The notes beneath the pieces are model-generated. The model was not told the origin of the DNA. It worked only from the letters and a program-made list of their open reading frames with translations, and did not search any database. Below are positions 1 through 5,656 of a stretch of 7,752 bases of DNA, piece after piece. Location: assembly GCA_934255105.1 (NCBI GenBank), contig CAKQNH010000196.1, forward strand, positions 1-7,752, in the 5' to 3' direction. The position numbers and the translations under genes were made by a program. Within the stretch, counting starts at the first letter, position 1, and every line of letters begins with the position of its first letter. Source of the stretch: an uncultured Pirellulaceae bacterium (lineage in GTDB: Bacteria; Planctomycetota; Planctomycetia; Pirellulales; Pirellulaceae).

Positions 1-2624
1 TAAGCTGGATAAGTGTAGTTGTAGTCCAGCACGTTTTGCGGCACCGGCGGAATGACACCTGGACCGCCCAATTGATGCGTGATCAGTCCCGAAACGCTGA
101 GTGCAATGTCGCGGACGACCTCGGCATCGGCGCGAAAACGTGGGCCACGGGCCAGCCAACGGTTTTTGGGATCTCGCTCCAGTTGTTCTGCAGTCACGCG
201 GCTTTGCTGCTGATAAGTATGGCTGAGCACAATCTGCTCGATGAGGTGCTTTTGGCTCCAGCCATGCTCCATAAAATCGACTGCCAACCAATCGAGCAGT
301 ACGCGATGCTCGGGCACGGGCGCACGCGTCCCAAAATCATCGCTGGTCTCAACCAGACCTTCGCCAAACATGACTTGCCAGATCCGATTGACCGCCACTC
401 GCGCGGCCAGTGGCGAACGCGGGTCGACCAGCCAATTGGCAAAAGCCAAGCGGCCATTGCCCAGCGCAGGATCGCTGGGGTGCAGAGCTGCGGGCACATG
501 TGGAGAGATGACTTCCTCCACAGGCTGATCCCACTCGCCCCGCAACAGCAGGTGTGTCTCGCGCTTTTGCTGCGGCGACCTTTGGGCCAAGTGCAACACG
601 GAAGTTTCCGCTGTCGGATAGCGCTGCCACACCGCTTCAATCTGATCATTGAGCGACCGCAGCTCAGGTACGGACTTGCGCCAAGCGGCGAACAAATCGT
701 CAGCCTGCTGTGGGCTGCGTTGTTCGGGAGGGGTCTGTGCGGCTAGCATTGCGCTGTAGTCGACGGGTGCTGCTGTAGGCTTCTCGTCTCGTGTGACACT
801 TACGCGGCAGCAGCCGAGCATGTCTTGCATCCGCAGGACAACTTTCATTTCAGTTTCCGCTGGGCACTCGAGCGGCTTTGCAAACTGGACCACTGCCAGC
901 GAGGCTTGATTGCGTCTGCCTTGCCCACGGTCTGCCTTCCATGAACTCTCCTCTTTGCCATCGATCAGAAACTCGACCGGTCCCAAGGTTCTTTTCCCCT
1001 CTTCCAGCTTTTGCTCAGGCTGTGAATAATCAGCCGTAGCATTGACTAGCGATTGCTTCTCCCAGTCCGCTTGATCGGGGCGTTTGAGCCAGACCTCCAT
1101 TTCGCGCACATCCCAACCGCCGACGGCATTGCGCCCCGGTCCCGCAAACGGCAAATCGCGATGCGGCAGCGCTTCCAACCGCACTCCCGTCACGCCGTTC
1201 CAATCGCCACGCGACACATAGAACACATCGGCGCTAGCGTGACCCAACATCGAAATCGACTGGTCGGCCAACTGCACTGGATGATTCAGCCCGCTCTTGG
1301 TCTCAAGTTGATGAAAAACCAGCGGTTGCCAGTCCGCTTGTGATTCTGCCAATCGCTGCGCAAATCGATCCACTTCACTCTGCCACTCGGGACGCTGCTG
1401 GCGAACCTGTTGGTCGAAGTTGGATAGCGCTGAGCGCACGTCGTCCAGTTGCTGCTGTTGCGCATCGTTGTAGACCCACGACTGGGCTTCATAGGTATCG
1501 TTCAAGTAAGCGAACAAGCCGTAATACTCTTCATGCGTGACTGGATCGAATTTGTGGGTGTGGCACTGGGCGCACTGAATCGTCAGCCCCATTACCGCCT
1601 TGCCAATGCAATCGATTCGGTCGAACATCTCGAACATGCGAAACTGCTCGGGGATGATCGCTCCTTCTTCGTTGAGCATGCTATTGCGCAGGAAGCCAGT
1701 GGCGATGATCTGTTGCTGAGTCGCATTGGGCATCAGGTCGCCAGCGATCTGTTCTTTGATGAATTCGTCATAGGGCATGTCGTTATTGAGCGCGTTGATA
1801 ACCCAGTCGCGCCAAATCCATTGCTCGCGTTTGAGATCTTTCTCGTAGCCGTTGGTATCTGAGTAGCGGGCTACGTCGAGCCAATGTCGGCCCCACTTCT
1901 CCCCGAAGCGTGGGCTGGCCAGGAGCTTCTCCACGGTGGCTTCCACGCCATCGCGTTGGAATGCTTCTAGGTCCTCGATAGTCGGTGGCAGCCCGATCAA
2001 ATCCAGATAGATTCGGCGACACAGGACGTGTGGTTCGGCTGCAGGCGATGGGGCGAGCCCCAGGGTGGCGAGCTTGGCAGCAACCAGCGCATCGATCGGC
2101 TGCAGGTCGCGAGCGGGCTGGACTGCAGACTCGCCGGCCAGGGCAGCTAGGTCGACCTTTTGTGGCGGCACGAACGCCCAATGCGATGCGTAGTTTGCCC
2201 CCTCGGCGATCCACTGTTGCAAGATCGTGATCTGCGCGGGTGACAGTGGATTGTGTTGATCGGTGGGAGGCATGATTTCATCTTCGTCATGGCTGACAAT
2301 CCGCGCCAATAGCGCGCCCGCAGACACGTCGCCGGGAACAATGGCGGGCTCGCCCGAGTCGCCACCGCGCAGTGCATCCTCCAACACATCCAGCCGCAGG
2401 CCACTCTGCCGCGAATCGGGATCCACGCCGTGGCAGTGAGTGCAGTGCTCCGCCAAGATCGGTTGCACGTCGTGCATGAAGTCGATTGGGTCTGCGGCCC
2501 GCACTTCGCCGACCAGAGCGACCGTCAACGTTAGACCTAGAATTGCGATCAGGCCAGCAGATGAACTGCACCACTTCCAAAACGGGCGACGATCTGCAAT
2601 CGATCTGGACAGCGATTTGGACAT
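1..2624 (-). CDS. Secreted planctomycete cytochrome-domain protein (PSCyt1-PSCyt2/DUF1549-PSD1/DUF1553), C-terminus cut by window edge
   Basis: The frame runs without a stop from the ATG at 2624 to the left edge, giving about 874 residues. The N-terminus is a signal peptide: a basic start, a hydrophobic run at about 23-39, and a likely cleavage at VRA-A near residue 43. A c-type haem motif CTHCH lies at 61-65 with a possible axial-ligand MPP at 118-120; this is the PSCyt1 pattern. Residues about 175-380 are PSCyt2/DUF1549, with GRHWLDVARYSDTNGYEKD and a second haem-like motif CAQCHTHKFDP at 351-361. Residues about 440-610 resemble the jelly-roll insert of this family (GVRLEALPHRDLPFAGPGRN). 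PSD1/DUF1553 starts near 720 (LAFANWLVDPRSPLAARVAVNRIWQ is abbreviated here to its key LVDPRSPLAARVAVNRIW). The protein is expected outside the cytoplasmic membrane and to bind haem. Its substrate is unknown; family members often sit beside DUF1501 or sulfatase genes. The family identity is strong, the function is not established. Confidence 0.93.
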   Translation of the reverse strand, partial: MSKSLSRSIADRRPFWKWCSSSAGLIAILGLTLTVALVGEVRAADPIDFMHDVQPILAEHCTHCHGVDPDSRQSGLRLDVLEDALRGGDSGEPAIVPGDVSAGALLARIVSHDEDEIMPPTDQHNPLSPAQITILQQWIAEGANYASHWAFVPPQKVDLAALAGESAVQPARDLQPIDALVAAKLATLGLAPSPAAEPHVLCRRIYLDLIGLPPTIEDLEAFQRDGVEATVEKLLASPRFGEKWGRHWLDVARYSDTNGYEKDLKREQWIWRDWVINALNNDMPYDEFIKEQIAGDLMPNATQQQIIATGFLRNSMLNEEGAIIPEQFRMFEMFDRIDCIGKAVMGLTIQCAQCHTHKFDPVTHEEYYGLFAYLNDTYEAQSWVYNDAQQQQLDDVRSALSNFDQQVRQQRPEWQSEVDRFAQRLAESQADWQPLVFHQLETKSGLNHPVQLADQSISMLGHASADVFYVSRGDWNGVTGVRLEALPHRDLPFAGPGRNAVGGWDVREMEVWLKRPDQADWEKQSLVNATADYSQPEQKLEEGKRTLGPVEFLIDGKEESSWKADRGQGRRNQASLAVVQFAKPLECPAETEMKVVLRMQDMLGCCRVSVTRDEKPTAAPVDYSAMLAAQTPPEQRSPQQADDLFAAWRKSVPELRSLNDQIEAVWQRYPTAETSVLHLAQRSPQQKRETHLLLRGEWDQPVEEVISPHVPAALHPSDPALGNGRLAFANWLVDPRSPLAARVAVNRIWQVMFGEGLVETSDDFGTRAPVPEHRVLLDWLAVDFMEHGWSQKHLIEQIVLSHTYQQQSRVTAEQLERDPKNRWLARGPRFRADAEVVRDIALSVSGLITHQLGGPGVIPPVPQNVLDYNYTYPA

Positions 2625-2689
2625 GGCGCAAATAACTCGGCAGGCGGGGAGAGTTGGGGCTGACAGACAAATGCGGCTGATGAAATTAT

Positions 2690-2725
2690 CACCATCATTA
2701 TACGCCAATACTGGCAGTATATCAT
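2690..2725 (-). promoter_or_regulatory. Predicted sigma70-type promoter for the cytochrome-domain gene
   Basis: On the minus strand a perfect TATAAT lies at 2702-2697. Seventeen bases upstream is ATGATA (2725-2720), which matches four of six positions of the TTGACA consensus. Transcription would start near 2690 and leave a leader of about 66 nt before the ATG at 2624. It lies between two genes of the same direction, so the cytochrome gene can be transcribed independently of the C39-like gene upstream. This is prediction from sequence only. Confidence 0.5.
2708..2720. promoter_or_regulatory. Perfect 13-bp palindrome in the promoter spacer, candidate operator
   Basis: ATACTGGCAGTAT is a perfect inverted repeat with 6-bp arms and one central base. 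It sits entirely inside the spacer between the predicted -35 and -10 boxes of the minus-strand promoter, touching the -35 box. A dimeric repressor bound here would block RNA polymerase. No regulator can be named from the sequence. Confidence 0.4.
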
Positions 2726-2753
2726 CATTAGCTTGCGCTTCAGGCAGGACGAG

Positions 2754-3665
2754 TTAGGGTGGGCCGCCAAGCCGTATTCCGTCGCCGTGCCACAAGACCT
2801 CTAGGTCGCGATGGCTCCAGCGTTCCAAGCCGACCGATGGATCCCCCACCCAGATTTGTCCGTTCCCCGCAGAGCCTAGGGCTACGACCGAATGTCCCAT
2901 GCCTGGTATCCATCCCCGTTGATCTACGTAGCTCCGATCCTTGACGGCGTAGGGTAGTTTGACGGCCAGTAGTACTGGCCAATCGTCGGCGGCTAGCAAT
3001 TCATCCAGGGAGGCGTCCAGCACCTGTACTGGGAGCTGATGCCGCTGGGCCATCAGCTTGATGCCTCGGTAGAGTCCCAGCGTCGGAGTGCCGCTGCCGT
3101 CGGTCAAGCAGAGTGGGATCATCTGCGATTCGCTGACATCGATGCCCCTAGCCCGCAGCAGAGTGGCCGCTGCGGCCGGGCTACAGGTAGCCCACGAGGT
3201 TTGCATGGCCACGCCATGTTCCCAATTGTCACCTCCGGCCGGCGCGGGACGCACGGCGATGGAAAGCAGTGGCCACAGGATCGCCACCACGCTAGCTCCC
3301 CCCAACAACGCGGCCATCAACGCCCGTCGCCACAGGGGCGTCTGCGGCAGACGCAGCGACCAACCCGCCGCCAGTGCGGCGAGCGGCGCAGCCAAATTGC
3401 TGTAAACAATCGCAGCCGACAGCGGGATCAGCCGCGCCCAGAATAGCTGCCCCGAAGCATATAGTTGGAAATAGAACATTCCCAGCAGCGACACGGCCAT
3501 ACACAGCATGACGCCCTGTGTAGCTCTGGAACCGTGCCCAGTTTTGGGGTCTTGCCCGACTCCGGAAGCCTGCCTAGCTCGGGGATAAAGCCAACTTGCA
3601 GCCAACAGGCCGCACGCCAGCGAGATGCACCCCATGACTCCCACCGCAATCCAAATATCGTTCAT
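2754..3665 (-). CDS. Membrane-anchored C39-like peptidase-fold protein
   Basis: This 303-residue protein has an N-terminal membrane segment at about 5-26, further hydrophobic segments at about 50-70, 77-101 and 115-137, then a globular domain from about 148 to the end. That domain has the papain-fold C39 layout: Q155 six residues before C161 (QTSWATCSPAAAATLL), then H258 in GMGHSVVALG, then D275 in WVGDPS. These match the oxyanion-hole Gln and the Cys-His-Asp triad of the family. C39 domains classically cut double-glycine leader peptides in bacteriocin ABC exporters. Here there is no ATPase or multi-pass transporter domain in the protein or next to it, so the substrate is unknown. If the helix count is even or odd decides which side of the membrane the domain faces; this cannot be settled by eye. 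The ATG at 3665 starts directly before the first membrane segment. It shares direction with the cytochrome gene, 129 bp downstream. Confidence 0.75.
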   Translation of the reverse strand: MNDIWIAVGVMGCISLACGLLAASWLYPRARQASGVGQDPKTGHGSRATQGVMLCMAVSLLGMFYFQLYASGQLFWARLIPLSAAIVYSNLAAPLAALAAGWSLRLPQTPLWRRALMAALLGGASVVAILWPLLSIAVRPAPAGGDNWEHGVAMQTSWATCSPAAAATLLRARGIDVSESQMIPLCLTDGSGTPTLGLYRGIKLMAQRHQLPVQVLDASLDELLAADDWPVLLAVKLPYAVKDRSYVDQRGWIPGMGHSVVALGSAGNGQIWVGDPSVGLERWSHRDLEVLWHGDGIRLGGPP

Positions 3666-3744
3666 GCTGCCCTAGAATCTAAATGTCGCGGTTGGAACAA
3701 GACTGGTCGGTTCAATCGAAATCGTTCGCGGATTCGTCTCATAG

Positions 3745-3857
3745 TCGTTGATCGCTCCGCCGATCAGGCGCTAAAGTCGCTGATCGCTCCGCCGATCAGA
3801 CGCTAAAGTCGTTGATCGCTCCGCCGATCAGATGCTAAAGCCGATCAGTTGCTAAAG
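3745..3857. repeat. 32-bp tandem repeat array, 3.5 copies, each with a hairpin
   Basis: Three full 32-bp units start at 3745, 3777 and 3809, and a shortened fourth lies at 3841-3857 lacking the first 15 bases. Each full unit holds TGATCGCTCCGCCGATCA, an inverted repeat with perfect 6-bp arms and a 6-base loop; in the second unit the arms extend to 7 bp. All four end in GCTAAAG. The two bases between CGATCAG and GCTAAAG differ in every unit (GC, AC, AT, TT), while the rest is almost unchanged. Confidence 0.9.
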
Positions 3858-3880
3858 TCACCGTGGATTGCGGAGCTTAT

Positions 3881-3907
3881 TGGCTTTCGGGGTCAGACTC
3901 CCTTTCC
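3881..3907. repeat. Possible REP-like short palindrome remnant
   Basis: GGGGTCAGACTCC at 3889-3901 is a near-palindrome with 6-base arms (one mismatch) around a central A. From memory, GGGGTCAGAC-type sequences occur at the ends of REP-associated (IS200-like) transposase elements in several bacteria. No transposase is present here and only one copy is seen in the window, so this is a weak call. Confidence 0.2.
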
Positions 3908-4094
3908 TCAGTGCAACTTAGCTGATATTCTAGTTAGCCCGCGCGAGCTGCCGATGGTATCATAGTAGAATATGGAGCAGTCTGGTAAACCACCGCGCCC
4001 GTTGGCCGGCTGCCTAAACGCACACAGCCATAAAACCCCCACAGTGAACGTAACCAAACGCTAAACCACCTTCATCTGATAGAGAATTTTTGCA

Positions 4095-4199
4095 ATGACC
4101 AAGCCACATCGTAAGCTGAAAAAAGCCAATCACGGAGCGCGCCCCGCCAACTCGAAGGCTCGCAAAGCCAAACGTCGCAAGGTTAAAACTCGCGTCTAA
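4095..4199 (+). CDS. 34-residue Lys/Arg-rich peptide, candidate small ribosomal protein (bL37-like)
   Basis: The frame runs from ATG at 4095 to TAA at 4197-4199 and encodes 34 residues, starting MTKPHRKLKKANHGARPANS and ending KRRKVKTRV. About half the residues are Lys or Arg and there are no acidic residues, which fits an RNA-binding peptide with no independent fold. The internal stretch KANHGARPAN resembles the KANHG-x-RPN ending I recall for bL37, a roughly 24-residue protein of the mycobacterial 50S subunit. The similarity is from memory and not checked. The gene begins a plus-strand cluster, with the FabZ-like gene 41 bp downstream. No strong Shine-Dalgarno site is seen upstream, only a weak GAGAA at 4081-4085. 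An opposite-strand frame overlaps it but has no recognisable product. It could also be a nucleic-acid-binding or regulatory leader peptide. That it is a real gene is likely; the ribosomal role is inference. Confidence 0.68.
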   Translation: MTKPHRKLKKANHGARPANSKARKAKRRKVKTRV

Positions 4200-4223
4200 G
4201 CATTCACTCAACCGGGTTTAACC

Positions 4224-4230
4224 AAGGGAG
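4224..4230 (+). promoter_or_regulatory. Shine-Dalgarno site fixing the GTG start of the FabZ-like gene
   Basis: AAGGGAG lies 10 bases before the GTG at 4241. This is the clearest ribosome binding site in the window and supports the GTG start over the next in-frame ATG, which lies inside the hotdog domain's N-terminal region. Confidence 0.6.
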
Positions 4231-4240
4231 ACTGGCCGCA

Positions 4241-4780
4241 GTGGCACCGCGTGAACTGATCCTCGATCCCGCTACGTTGGACTATCAAAACGTAATTGCG
4301 GATGCGGCTGAAATCCGCAAATACAACCCACAGCGTTTCGAGATGGAGCAGCTTACGGCGATCATCTACGAAGATACCGTGCGCCATGTTTGCGTGGGTT
4401 ATAAAGACGTTTCAGCCGATGAATTCTGGGTTCGCGGCCATATGCCAAACATGCCGCTTATGCCTGGCGTGATGATGCTCGAAGCCGCCGCCCAAATGTG
4501 CAGCTACTTCTCACAGAAGTACGACCTGTTGGGTGCGGACATGGTCGGCTTTGGTGGGCTGGAAGACGTGCGTTTTCGCGACCCCGTCATTCCCGGCGAT
4601 CGGCTCGTGCTGATGTGCGAGATGACGAAGCTGCGTCGAGGTCGGATCGTGGTCACGAAATTTCAAGGATTTGTGCGCAATTCCCTGGCTGTCGAAGGCA
4701 TTTTGAAGGGGATTCCTATTCCCATTGAGCTGCTGAGCGCTCAGTTGGCCAAGTCGGCCGGCAGCGATTCGGCCCAGTAG
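4241..4780 (+). CDS. fabZ: FabZ-like 3-hydroxyacyl-ACP dehydratase (hotdog fold)
   Basis: The 179-residue cytoplasmic protein belongs to the FabZ/FabA hotdog family, which removes water from 3-hydroxyacyl-ACP to give trans-2-enoyl-ACP in fatty acid elongation. The active-site segment is GHMPNMPLMPGVMMLEAAAQ: H67 and E81 are 14 residues apart, as are the catalytic His and Glu of E. coli FabZ. The usual HFP is HMP here. The later segment GLEDVRFRDPVIPGDRL matches the family's GIDKARFRKPVVPGDQL-type strand. It is longer than typical FabZ (about 150) because of an N-terminal extension of roughly 20-25 residues and a short C-terminal tail. Start is GTG with a good Shine-Dalgarno site. It follows the 34-residue peptide gene by 41 bp and precedes the small secreted protein by 34 bp, which suggests co-transcription. 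A specialised acyl-ACP dehydratase of another lipid pathway is possible, since planctomycetes often have several FabZ-like paralogues. Confidence 0.85.
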   Translation: MAPRELILDPATLDYQNVIADAAEIRKYNPQRFEMEQLTAIIYEDTVRHVCVGYKDVSADEFWVRGHMPNMPLMPGVMMLEAAAQMCSYFSQKYDLLGADMVGFGGLEDVRFRDPVIPGDRLVLMCEMTKLRRGRIVVTKFQGFVRNSLAVEGILKGIPIPIELLSAQLAKSAGSDSAQ

Positions 4781-4814
4781 CTGTTCTTTGCCCCTCACAT
4801 GATCGAGAGTTCCC

Positions 4815-5090
4815 ATGCGTTTGGCTTGCCGTTCTACCTTCTGTACGTGCGCCTCTCTGATTCTCGCAGTCGTCGGCTCATCCGTCGCCCATGCCCACCC
4901 CGGCCATGCTCATGAAGTGGTACCGGCCGCCAGTCCCTGGCACTACTGGCTACAGCCGGAACACGCGCTTGTTAACGGCACTTTGGTCGCGATCGTGGCG
5001 GCCATTGCGATCGTCGTCTACCTGCGATGGCAAGCCGCTCGTCGCCTGCAGCATATGAGTCCACTGCCAGTTGCTCGCCGCCGTCAGTAA
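4815..5090 (+). CDS. Small secreted or membrane-anchored His-rich protein of unknown function
   Basis: This 91-residue product has a signal peptide at about 1-27 (hydrophobic LILAVVGSSVAHA), a short outer segment rich in His (HPGHAH at 28-33, then H43 and H50), one membrane helix at about 54-70, and a basic C-terminal tail (RWQAARR, ARRRQ) that would face the cytoplasm. The layout predicts a small single-pass protein with its His cluster outside the cytoplasm. Cleavage after SVA or AHA would leave a His at or very near the mature N-terminus, a setting known to bind copper or nickel in other proteins, but metal binding is speculation here. The HPGH start also resembles the N-terminal segment of HupE/UreJ metal permeases, which are much longer. 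It lies 34 bp behind the FabZ-like gene, likely in the same operon. I do not recognise the family. Confidence 0.65.
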   Translation: MRLACRSTFCTCASLILAVVGSSVAHAHPGHAHEVVPAASPWHYWLQPEHALVNGTLVAIVAAIAIVVYLRWQAARRLQHMSPLPVARRRQ

Positions 5091-5098
5091 TCCATCTG

Positions 5099-5127
5099 CG
5101 TAGAACGGTTGGGACAATCGTTTTACG
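5099..5127 (+). terminator. First array hairpin, possible transcript end of the plus-strand cluster
   Basis: The first repeat forms a longer stem than the others: the arms CGTAGAACGGTTG and CAATCGTTTTACG pair over 13 positions with two G-U pairs around a GGA loop. It sits 8 bp behind the stop codon at 5090. There is no T-run directly after it, so it is not a standard Rho-independent terminator; blocking of 3' exonuclease or bidirectional termination is a fair alternative. Confidence 0.3.
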
Positions 5128-5346
5128 GTAGGGTTGAAACGGTTGGGACAACCGTTTTACGGTAGGGTTGAAACGGTTGGGACAACCGTTCTACGGCGAA
5201 GGTTGAAACGATTGGGGCAACCGTTTTACGAGGGAGATTGAAACGGTTGGGACAACCGTTCTACGGCGAAGGTTGAAACGGTTGGGACAACCGTTCTACG
5301 GCGAAGGGTGAAACGGTTGGGACAACCGTTCTACAGTCAAGGAGAA
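5099..5346. repeat. 34-35 bp hairpin tandem repeat, seven copies, between convergent genes
   Basis: Units start at 5104, 5138, 5172, 5207, 5242, 5277 and 5312. The core of each is AACGGTTGGGACAACCGTT, an inverted repeat with 8-bp arms around GGA. Unit 1 has one change that keeps a G-U pair and unit 4 has a mismatch. Cores are joined by 15-16 bp linkers such as CTACGGCGAAGGTTGA; units 1 and 2 share one linker type and units 3, 5 and 6 a second, while unit 7 decays after CTAC. The array begins 8 bases after the stop of the small secreted protein and ends about 95 bp before the rpmG stop, so both converging transcripts would fold into a string of hairpins. Confidence 0.93.
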
Positions 5347-5367
5347 TAGCCGTAGATAGTTACTTCG

Positions 5368-5396
5368 ACTGCAGGCAGGCATTCGCCTGCTGCAGT
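5368..5396. terminator. Stem-loop downstream of rpmG, possible weak terminator
   Basis: ACTGCAGGCAGGC pairs with GCCTGCTGCAGT across an ATTC loop, with one bulged G, giving a GC-rich 12-bp stem. It lies 45 bp beyond the rpmG stop in the direction of the ribosomal operon. Neither strand has a T-run after it, so the terminator call is weak, but the stem itself is clear. Confidence 0.35.
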
Positions 5397-5427
5397 TCAA
5401 GGATTGCACAGTTCGAGGATTGCACAG
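5396..5427. repeat. Two adjacent 16-bp direct repeats
   Basis: TTCAAGGATTGCACAG (5396-5411) is followed at once by TTCGAGGATTGCACAG (5412-5427), differing at one base. It looks like a small tandem duplication between the stem-loop and the end of rpmG. Confidence 0.8.
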
Positions 5428-5440
5428 CGAAGACGCTGGC

Positions 5441-5605
5441 TTACTTCTTCTTCTCGACGTGTATCGTATGCTTCCGCAGACGCGGGCAGAACTTGCTGAG
5501 GCGCAGTTTCTCGCCACCCGTCTTGCGTCGCAATGTATAGTTGTACTCTCCACTCTCTTCGCAGACTAAGTGGATGATTTCTCTTCTCTTCTTGCCCTTG
5601 GCCAT
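5441..5605 (-). CDS. rpmG: 50S ribosomal protein bL33
   Basis: The 54-residue frame from ATG at 5605 to TAA at 5443-5441 starts MAKGKKRREIIHLVCEESGE and continues with YNYTLRRKTGGEKLRLSKFC. This is the usual bL33 pattern (MAKGK..R..I.L.C......YTT..NK......L..KKYCP..RKH) at the usual length of about 50-55. bL33 is a large-subunit protein near the E site. In the zinc-binding form there are two CxxC pairs; here only the first Cys of each remains (C15 with S18, C40 with L43), so zinc binding is probably lost, a half-way state between the C+ and C- forms. It lies 51 bp behind rplQ on the same strand and is probably the last gene of that operon. An AGAGAT before the start is a weak ribosome binding site. 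Confidence 0.93.
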   Translation of the reverse strand: MAKGKKRREIIHLVCEESGEYNYTLRRKTGGEKLRLSKFCPRLRKHTIHVEKKK

Positions 5606-5656
5606 GATCTCTACTCGTGAAAATGTTCCGCTGAAAGCTACTGGAGGTCCAGCGTA

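Larger units (their letters stand above)
3666..4094. other. Divergent intergenic region with repeats and no gene seen
   Basis: This stretch of 429 bp separates the minus-strand C39-like gene from the plus-strand three-gene cluster, so it must hold promoters for both directions. I see no convincing coding frame in it. It contains the 32-bp tandem array (3745-3857) and a GGGGTCAGACTCC-type short palindrome (3889-3901). Possible plus-strand -10 boxes are TATCAT at 3958-3963 and TAGAAT at 3966-3971, but neither has a good -35 box at the right distance. The minus-strand side has only weak promoter-like matches. Confidence 0.5.

Noticed and set aside
36..746. Open frame of 236 codons on the plus strand
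   Set aside because: It lies wholly opposite the cytochrome-domain gene, whose PSD1 motifs are clear in the minus-strand frame. Its own product has no recognisable motif and is His/Arg/Gln-rich as expected from antisense reading.
1783..2214. Arg-rich open frame of 143 codons on the minus strand
   Set aside because: Out of frame with the PSCyt2 region on the same strand, and its composition is typical of a shifted reading of GC-rich coding DNA.
3039..3446. Open frame of 135 codons on the plus strand
   Set aside because: Antisense to the C39-like gene, no motif, and Gln/Arg/Pro-rich low-information sequence.
3745..3857. CRISPR array or iteron origin
   Set aside because: The units are contiguous 32-bp copies with no spacers. 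No replication initiator gene or DnaA-box cluster was seen, so an origin cannot be supported.
4014..4211. Open frame of 65 codons on the minus strand opposite the 34-residue peptide
   Set aside because: No recognisable features; the plus-strand peptide has a far more distinctive composition and a likely homologous motif.
4511..4816. Open frame of 101 codons on the minus strand
   Set aside because: Fully opposite the FabZ-like gene, which has an intact active site.
5099..5346. CRISPR array
   Set aside because: The 15-16 bp linkers between palindromes are shared between units instead of unique, the period is too short for repeat plus spacer, and no cas gene is nearby.
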